From: an uncultured Lachnospiraceae bacterium | Lineage (GTDB): Bacteria > Bacillota > Clostridia > Lachnospirales > Lachnospiraceae | Direction: 5' to 3' | Assembly: GCA_910576895.1 (NCBI GenBank) | Contig: CAJTJZ010000051.1 | Span: 12,375-22,924 of the forward strand | DNA length: 10,550 nucleotides | Shown here: in pieces, positions 7,321 to 10,550 of the stretch | Numbering within the stretch: position 1 is the stretch's first letter | Layout: each line of letters begins with the position of its first letter | Program-made: the position numbers and the translations under genes | The notes under the pieces: generated by a model | Seen by the model: only the letters and a program-made list of their open reading frames with translations | Told to the model about the DNA's origin: nothing | Databases searched by the model: none

Positions 7321-7520
7321 TAGTGATCCTAAAAGGGCTGTTTTGTTATACAAAATTGTATGTGCAACTAAATCATGGCAGCCCCAGAGGGGCTGTTCCG
7401 TTGTACGGAATTGCACCGAAGGTGCAACCAAATTATGGCAGCCCCAAAGGGGCTGTTCCGTTGTACGGAATTGCACCAAAGGTGCAACCAAATCATGGCA
7501 GCCAAGAGGTGCAACCAATT
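7321..7520 (+). repeat. 60-bp tandem repeats, each made of three abutting hairpins
   Basis: Two near-identical units occupy 7381-7440 and 7441-7500, preceded by a diverged unit (7321-7380) and followed by a truncated one (7501-7520). In the first full unit H1 is CAGCCCC-AGA-GGGGCTG (7379-7395), H2 is TTCCGT-TGT-ACGGAA (7396-7410) and H3 is TTGCACC-GAA-GGTGCAA (7411-7427). All have 3-nt loops and no bases between hairpins. The two full units differ at only three positions: 7387/7447 (H1 loop), 7418/7478 (H3 loop) and 7434/7494 (linker). In the diverged unit H2 has become TTTTGT-TAT-ACAAAA (7341-7355), with both arms changed and pairing kept. The truncated copy joins the left of H1 directly to the right of H3, as if by internal deletion. 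Confidence 0.92.
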
Positions 7521-7539
7521 CCAACAAATTAAGAGGCTG

Positions 7540-7583
7540 TCTACCTAAAGGTAGATTGTATCTTATCCTGTAAGGATAACAAT
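7540..7583 (+). repeat. diverged terminal hairpin pair of the array, possible attenuator
   Basis: After a GGCTG that matches the end of H1, two further hairpins occur in the H2 and H3 positions with different sequence: TCTACC-TAAA-GGTAGA (7540-7555) and TTATCCT-GTA-AGGATAA (7563-7579). The second can extend through ATTG (7555-7558) and CAAT (7580-7583) across a 4-nt bulge, in competition with the last base of the first. It is followed by AATTTTTAT, so it could act as a weak terminator or attenuator about 38 nt before the HD-GYP start codon. A TATAAT at 7590-7595 has no good -35 and is more likely chance. Confidence 0.6.
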
Positions 7584-7620
7584 AATTTTTATAATTGTAG
7601 TTTAGAAATGAGGAAGGTTT

Positions 7621-8700
7621 ATGGAGTTAAAAATAAATCATAATTTGGCAGCAGAAATTTTAATTGTAGATAATGCTGCCTCTAATCTTGTTATTTTAAC
7701 AGAAATTGTGAAAAAAGCTGGATATTTGCCAAGACCTGTCACTAGTGCAAAGCTTGCAATGCAAGCTATAGAAGTTAGCCTTCCACAATTAATTCTTTTG
7801 GATGTGTCTATGCATGGAATGGATGGCTTTGAATTTTGTGAGGTATTAAAAAAGGAAGAGTGGATAAAAGAAATTCCTGTTATTTTTATTTCAAGTCATA
7901 ATTCACCAGAGGAAAGACAGCAGGGGTTTGAAATGGGAGCTGTTGATTTTATTACAAAACCATTTATTAAAGCTGAGGTGGTTTCCCGTATTCATACACA
8001 TCTTCAGATTTTTCAAAAACAGAAGGAATTGGAGGAGGAAAGAAAACGGTTTTATAAAGAAGAACAAGAACGAAAAAAACAAATTAAAGAAGAACAAAGA
8101 CGTATGATTTATGCCTTAGCTTATCTTTTGGAATCGAGAGATGATGCAATTGGGAATCATTTAGAAAATGTAGGAAGGGATTGTAAGCTTTTAGCACAAA
8201 ATTTGCAAATGGATGCTAGCTTTCAGGAAGAAATTACAGATAATTTTATAGAAACAATAGAGATTGCAGCACCATTACATGACATTGGAAAAATTAAAAT
8301 ACCAGATCGAATTTTATTAAAGCCGGCAAAACTTACATATGAAGAAATGGAAATAATGAAAACACATACAGAGCTTGGTGCGAAAAGTTTAATGGATCTT
8401 TGTGTTATAGATGGACAAAGCGAATTTATTAATATGGCAATTGATATTGTTTATTATCATCATGAAAAATGGGATGGAACAGGATATCCATTAGGATTAA
8501 AAGGAAAAGAGATTCCATTAGCAGCAAGAATTATGGCAGTAATTGATGTATATGATACTTTAACAGGAGAACGTTGTTATAAGGAAGCATTTACACATGA
8601 AGAAAGTATGGAAATGATTAATCAAAATGCAGGAATTAGTTTTGATCCTGAAATTGTGAATATAGTAAATAAAATACAAAATCAATTAAAGAAGGGATAA
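7621..8700 (+). CDS. response regulator with HD-GYP cyclic-di-GMP phosphodiesterase domain
   Basis: This 359-residue cytoplasmic protein joins a receiver domain (about residues 12-128) to an HD-GYP domain (about 162-355) through a charged coiled coil (132-162). In the receiver, Asp61 is the phosphoacceptor, with Ser91 and Lys113 in the usual supporting positions. The acidic pair reads Asp17-Asn18 instead of Asp-Asp, which may weaken metal binding. The HD-GYP domain has the metal ligands and signature: HD at 220-221 in LHDIGKIKIPD, His249, HH at 280-281, GYP at 288-290 in HHEKWDGTGYP, and Asp309. It should hydrolyse cyclic-di-GMP, as RpfG-type proteins do. An AGGAAGG site precedes the start. 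It is the first gene of the operon and lies five bases before the CheA-like kinase gene, which is its probable phosphodonor. Confidence 0.95.
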   Translation: MELKINHNLAAEILIVDNAASNLVILTEIVKKAGYLPRPVTSAKLAMQAIEVSLPQLILLDVSMHGMDGFEFCEVLKKEEWIKEIPVIFISSHNSPEERQQGFEMGAVDFITKPFIKAEVVSRIHTHLQIFQKQKELEEERKRFYKEEQERKKQIKEEQRRMIYALAYLLESRDDAIGNHLENVGRDCKLLAQNLQMDASFQEEITDNFIETIEIAAPLHDIGKIKIPDRILLKPAKLTYEEMEIMKTHTELGAKSLMDLCVIDGQSEFINMAIDIVYYHHEKWDGTGYPLGLKGKEIPLAARIMAVIDVYDTLTGERCYKEAFTHEESMEMINQNAGISFDPEIVNIVNKIQNQLKKG

Positions 8701-8705
8701 TATTT

Positions 8706-10028
8706 ATGGGAGAAATTATAATAGAGCCAATGGTGCAGATTTTTTTAGAAGAAACAAGTTCTATTTTATCAGAAATGGGAGAAAAAATTGAACTGGCACG
8801 AGAACGTGGTAGATTTGATCATGAGCAAATAAATGATATTTTTAGGTATATTCATACAATTAAAGCGAATGCAGCAATGATGTTATATGAGGATATTGCA
8901 AAACCGGCAAGAGAATTGGAAAAAGTGCTTTATCATTATAGAGATGAAGTATGTCAAATAGAAGATAACGAAAGTTTTTTAAAGTTGCTGAATGAAAATT
9001 TATCATTTTATCAGAAAGAGTTAGAGAAATTAATGAATGGACTGGATATGGATGGAGATAGTACTGAATTAACAGATCATATTCGCTCTTATTTAATAAA
9101 AGTAAAAGGAGAAGAAGCACACGAGAAAAGTTCTGAAAAACAAGAAGATACACAAGAAAATGAGCAGCAGTTTTTTTATATTAGTGGAAAAAAAGAGACA
9201 ACAGAAACAACAACAAAAAAGGAATTTATACCAGAAACAAGTAAATGGAAACGCCAAAGGCATGTTCTTGTTTCTATAGAAGAAATTGAAGCATTAGATG
9301 CAATTAATTTGCATTTATTAAAATATGCAAATACATTAAGCCCTGATATACAGGTGCTTTTACGTGAACTTGATAGCTGGCTTTGGCGAGTAAATTCTAC
9401 AGATTTTACGTTAGTAGCATCAAAATTAAATATGACAGTAAAAGATATGTTAAAACATATCGATAAGAAAGTAGATTTTCATGTAACAGGAAGTGGACTT
9501 ACGATTGAGAAGGCAAAAGTAGATAAAATCAGCAATGCTTTAATTCATTTAGTTAGAAATGCCGTTGATCATGGAATTGAAACACCCGGAGAGAGGCGTT
9601 TATATGGAAAATCAGAACGAGGGTATGTAAATGTTGATATTGAAGAAATGCAGAATCATGCAGGGATTCGTATTCGTGTATCAGATGATGGACGTGGACT
9701 TAATATGTATCGGCTTTTAGATAAAGCAAAGGCAAAAGGAATTTTAACAAAACCATATGAAGAATATACAGAGGCAGAAGCCTTTGAGCTGATTTTTCAT
9801 CCGGGTTTTACAACACGCAGTATAGCAGGAGAATATTCAGGTAGAGGTGTTGGAATGGATGCTGCACGACATAATTTAGAAGAAATTGGTGGAACAATTT
9901 GCGTTGAAAGTGTTTATGGGGTTGGAACTTCTTTTATTATGGAAGTTGCTTATGATATTAATAGTGGTCATGATGATCAAAGCAAGAGGGAGGCATTGCT
10001 TGATGAAAGTATTAATAGTAGAAGATGA
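8706..10028 (+). CDS. CheA-like histidine kinase with HPt domain, lacking CheW-binding domain
   Basis: This 440-residue soluble protein has an N-terminal HPt domain (about 1-112) with phosphoacceptor His50 in IFRYIHTIKANAA. The canonical HxxKGxA reads HTIKANA here. A polar Glu/Lys/Thr-rich linker (about 113-185) follows, then a short helical dimerisation-like region (about 186-250) and a CheA-type ATPase: N-box HLVRNAVDHGIE (281-292), DDGRG (327-331), GFTT (367-370), SGRGVGMD (378-385) and GVGTSF (405-410). The protein ends about 25 residues after the ATPase core, so the C-terminal CheW-like P5 domain of chemotaxis CheA is missing, and there is no P2 domain. It has no membrane or sensory domain. 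It probably phosphorylates its own HPt and passes phosphate to the flanking receivers. Its last 26 bases overlap the next gene, pointing to coupled expression. Confidence 0.92.
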   Translation: MGEIIIEPMVQIFLEETSSILSEMGEKIELARERGRFDHEQINDIFRYIHTIKANAAMMLYEDIAKPARELEKVLYHYRDEVCQIEDNESFLKLLNENLSFYQKELEKLMNGLDMDGDSTELTDHIRSYLIKVKGEEAHEKSSEKQEDTQENEQQFFYISGKKETTETTTKKEFIPETSKWKRQRHVLVSIEEIEALDAINLHLLKYANTLSPDIQVLLRELDSWLWRVNSTDFTLVASKLNMTVKDMLKHIDKKVDFHVTGSGLTIEKAKVDKISNALIHLVRNAVDHGIETPGERRLYGKSERGYVNVDIEEMQNHAGIRIRVSDDGRGLNMYRLLDKAKAKGILTKPYEEYTEAEAFELIFHPGFTTRSIAGEYSGRGVGMDAARHNLEEIGGTICVESVYGVGTSFIMEVAYDINSGHDDQSKREALLDESINSRR

Positions 10029-10446
10029 TTTTACTAGTAGAAGATATGTAGCACGTTTTATGAAACAATATAGTGATGTTGATATTGCAGTTGATGGGGC
10101 AGAGGCTGTCGATATTTTTATAAATGCAGTAAAAAAAAGAGAGTATTATCATCTTGTTTTGCTGGATATTATGATGCCAAATATGAATGGAATTGATACT
10201 TTAAAGGCAATTCGGGCAATTGAGGAAGAAAAACAGTTAGAAAAAAAGGATTTTTGTAAAGTTATTATGATGAGTTCTCTAAATGAAAAAAATGATGTAC
10301 AACTTGCATTAAACCTTGGTTGTAATGGATATGCAAATAAACCAGTGCGTTTAGACAAGTTAATGGAAGTTATGAAAAAACTTAGATTACCATTAAATAT
10401 TAAAAAAGAAGAGTTAGTGACAGCAACTAATGAAATAATTTTATAA
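10003..10446 (+). CDS. stand-alone CheY-like receiver protein
   Basis: This 147-residue single-domain response regulator starts MKVLIVEDD. The conserved set is complete: Asp8 and Asp9 for metal, Asp55 phosphoacceptor in LVLLDIMMPNMNG, Ser91 and Lys113 in ANKPV. There is no output domain; about 25 residues after the receiver fold are polar. I place the start at 10003 because a GGGAGG site lies nine bases upstream and the protein then begins exactly at the first strand. The frame is open back to 9886, but that part is hydrophobic translation of the kinase gene in another register. The gene overlaps the kinase gene by 26 bases. It may act as a phosphate sink, a shuttle in a relay to the HD-GYP receiver, or bind a partner protein directly. 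Confidence 0.93.
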   Translation: MKVLIVEDDFTSRRYVARFMKQYSDVDIAVDGAEAVDIFINAVKKREYYHLVLLDIMMPNMNGIDTLKAIRAIEEEKQLEKKDFCKVIMMSSLNEKNDVQLALNLGCNGYANKPVRLDKLMEVMKKLRLPLNIKKEELVTATNEIIL

Positions 10447-10496
10447 ATCCCTTTCATTAGAATTTATAATTTTCAAAAGAATGGAGTTTATTGTAG

Positions 10497-10517
10497 TCAA
10501 CTACCCACCACCTAAAG
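10497..10517. mobile_element. possible remnant of an IS200/IS605-type element end
   Basis: The stretch CAACTACCCACCACCTAAAG (10498-10517) resembles, from memory, the hairpin-bearing end of IS200/IS605-family (TnpB-type) elements, where a CCCACCACC arm would be followed by TAAA and GGTGGTGGG. Here the right arm is absent and the sequence moves straight into the next inverted repeat. It would therefore be a truncated relic. No transposase frame is present in the window. Confidence 0.25.
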
Positions 10518-10520
10518 TTT

Positions 10521-10550
10521 GCAATACTTTTCATTTATGAAAAGCATTGC
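10521..10550. terminator. large inverted repeat at window edge, probable terminator hairpin
   Basis: GCAATACTTTTCA (10521-10533) pairs with TGAAAAGCATTGC (10538-10550) around a TTTA loop, 12 of 13 positions matching with one A/C mismatch. It is about 75 bases after the receiver gene stop, with no better terminator between. Whether a T-run follows lies outside the window. It could also be an end structure of a mobile element. Confidence 0.5.

Larger units (their letters stand above)
7308..7620 (+). promoter_or_regulatory. structured 5' leader of the cyclic-di-GMP signalling operon
   Basis: This non-coding stretch lies between the predicted transcription start and the HD-GYP gene and is filled with short hairpins in a 60-bp repeat plan. 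Three abutting hairpins per unit are separated by an 11-nt linker of the type CCAAATYATGG. Nothing here matches the class I cyclic-di-GMP riboswitch, a T-box or another riboswitch I know. Frames are open in several registers only because the period is a multiple of three; they lack ATG starts with ribosome binding sites. The role as a regulatory leader is inferred from position and from conservation of pairing. Confidence 0.55.

Noticed and set aside
7381..7520. CRISPR array
   Set aside because: Repeats are directly tandem with no unique spacers, and no cas genes are present.
7252..7573. Open frames across the 60-bp repeats on both strands, which would encode 20-residue repeat proteins
   Set aside because: The period is a multiple of three, so several frames stay open together. 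Starts are TTG or lack ribosome binding sites, and the encoded residues are not kept in the diverged units whereas base pairing is.
7590..7595. TATAAT as -10 of a promoter directly before the HD-GYP gene
   Set aside because: No acceptable -35 lies 16-18 bp upstream, and a much better promoter exists at 7273-7301. It is kept only as an alternative.
7308..7620. Class I cyclic-di-GMP riboswitch in front of the HD-GYP gene
   Set aside because: The conserved GGGCAAACC-type and GGGACGCAAAGCC-type core segments are absent; the region consists of simple repeated hairpins instead.
9886..10002. 39-residue hydrophobic extension of the stand-alone receiver
   Set aside because: It is the kinase gene read in another frame. 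The receiver fold begins at the ATG at 10003, which has its own GGGAGG site.

Overview
The window is AT-rich DNA with short intergenic gaps and strong AGGAGG-type ribosome binding sites. Its gene content (a DUF5688-type protein, the GGGtGRT/NifU-like pair, an ECF sigma factor/ABC cluster, and an HD-GYP/CheA-like signalling operon) points to an anaerobic Gram-positive member of the Clostridia, most likely Lachnospiraceae. This is inferred from gene families and composition; no 16S rRNA gene or other marker is present.

Layout. (1) 1-1976, minus strand: an operon of an ECF-type sigma factor, a six-helix membrane protein and an ABC-transporter ATPase that runs off the left edge. The genes overlap by 4 and 10 bases, so they look translationally coupled. 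(2) 2092-3507, plus strand: a seryl-tRNA synthetase gene with its own consensus sigma-A promoter and a strong terminator. Its catalytic motifs differ from the usual bacterial SerRS. (3) 3538-5267, minus strand: a two-gene operon of a NifU-like iron-sulfur scaffold protein followed by a GGGtGRT-family protein, a recognised pair of unknown function. It converges on serS, and the shared terminator and an 18-bp perfect palindrome lie between them. (4) 5268-5746: about 480 bp with no gene. (5) 5747-6787, minus strand: a DUF5688-type protein of unknown function. (6) 6788-7620: a long non-coding region with a possible small RNA (about 6961-7106), a near-consensus promoter (7273-7301) and, downstream of it, a striking array of abutting short hairpins in 60-bp repeats. 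(7) 7621-10446, plus strand: a signalling operon of a receiver/HD-GYP cyclic-di-GMP phosphodiesterase, a CheA-like kinase with an N-terminal HPt domain but no CheW-binding domain, and a stand-alone receiver. (8) 10447-10550: a fragment resembling an IS200/IS605-type end and a large inverted repeat at the right edge.

The most unusual element is the hairpin array at 7321-7583. It sits in the roughly 310-nt 5' leader predicted for the cyclic-di-GMP signalling operon. The two best copies differ only at loop and linker positions. The diverged flanking copies keep base pairing although the stem sequences have changed, which is the pattern expected if the RNA (or cruciform) structure itself is under selection. 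I do not recognise it as a known riboswitch. The likely working of the operon is that the kinase autophosphorylates its HPt domain and passes phosphate to the stand-alone receiver and/or the HD-GYP protein, lowering cyclic-di-GMP, with the leader possibly adding an RNA-level control step.
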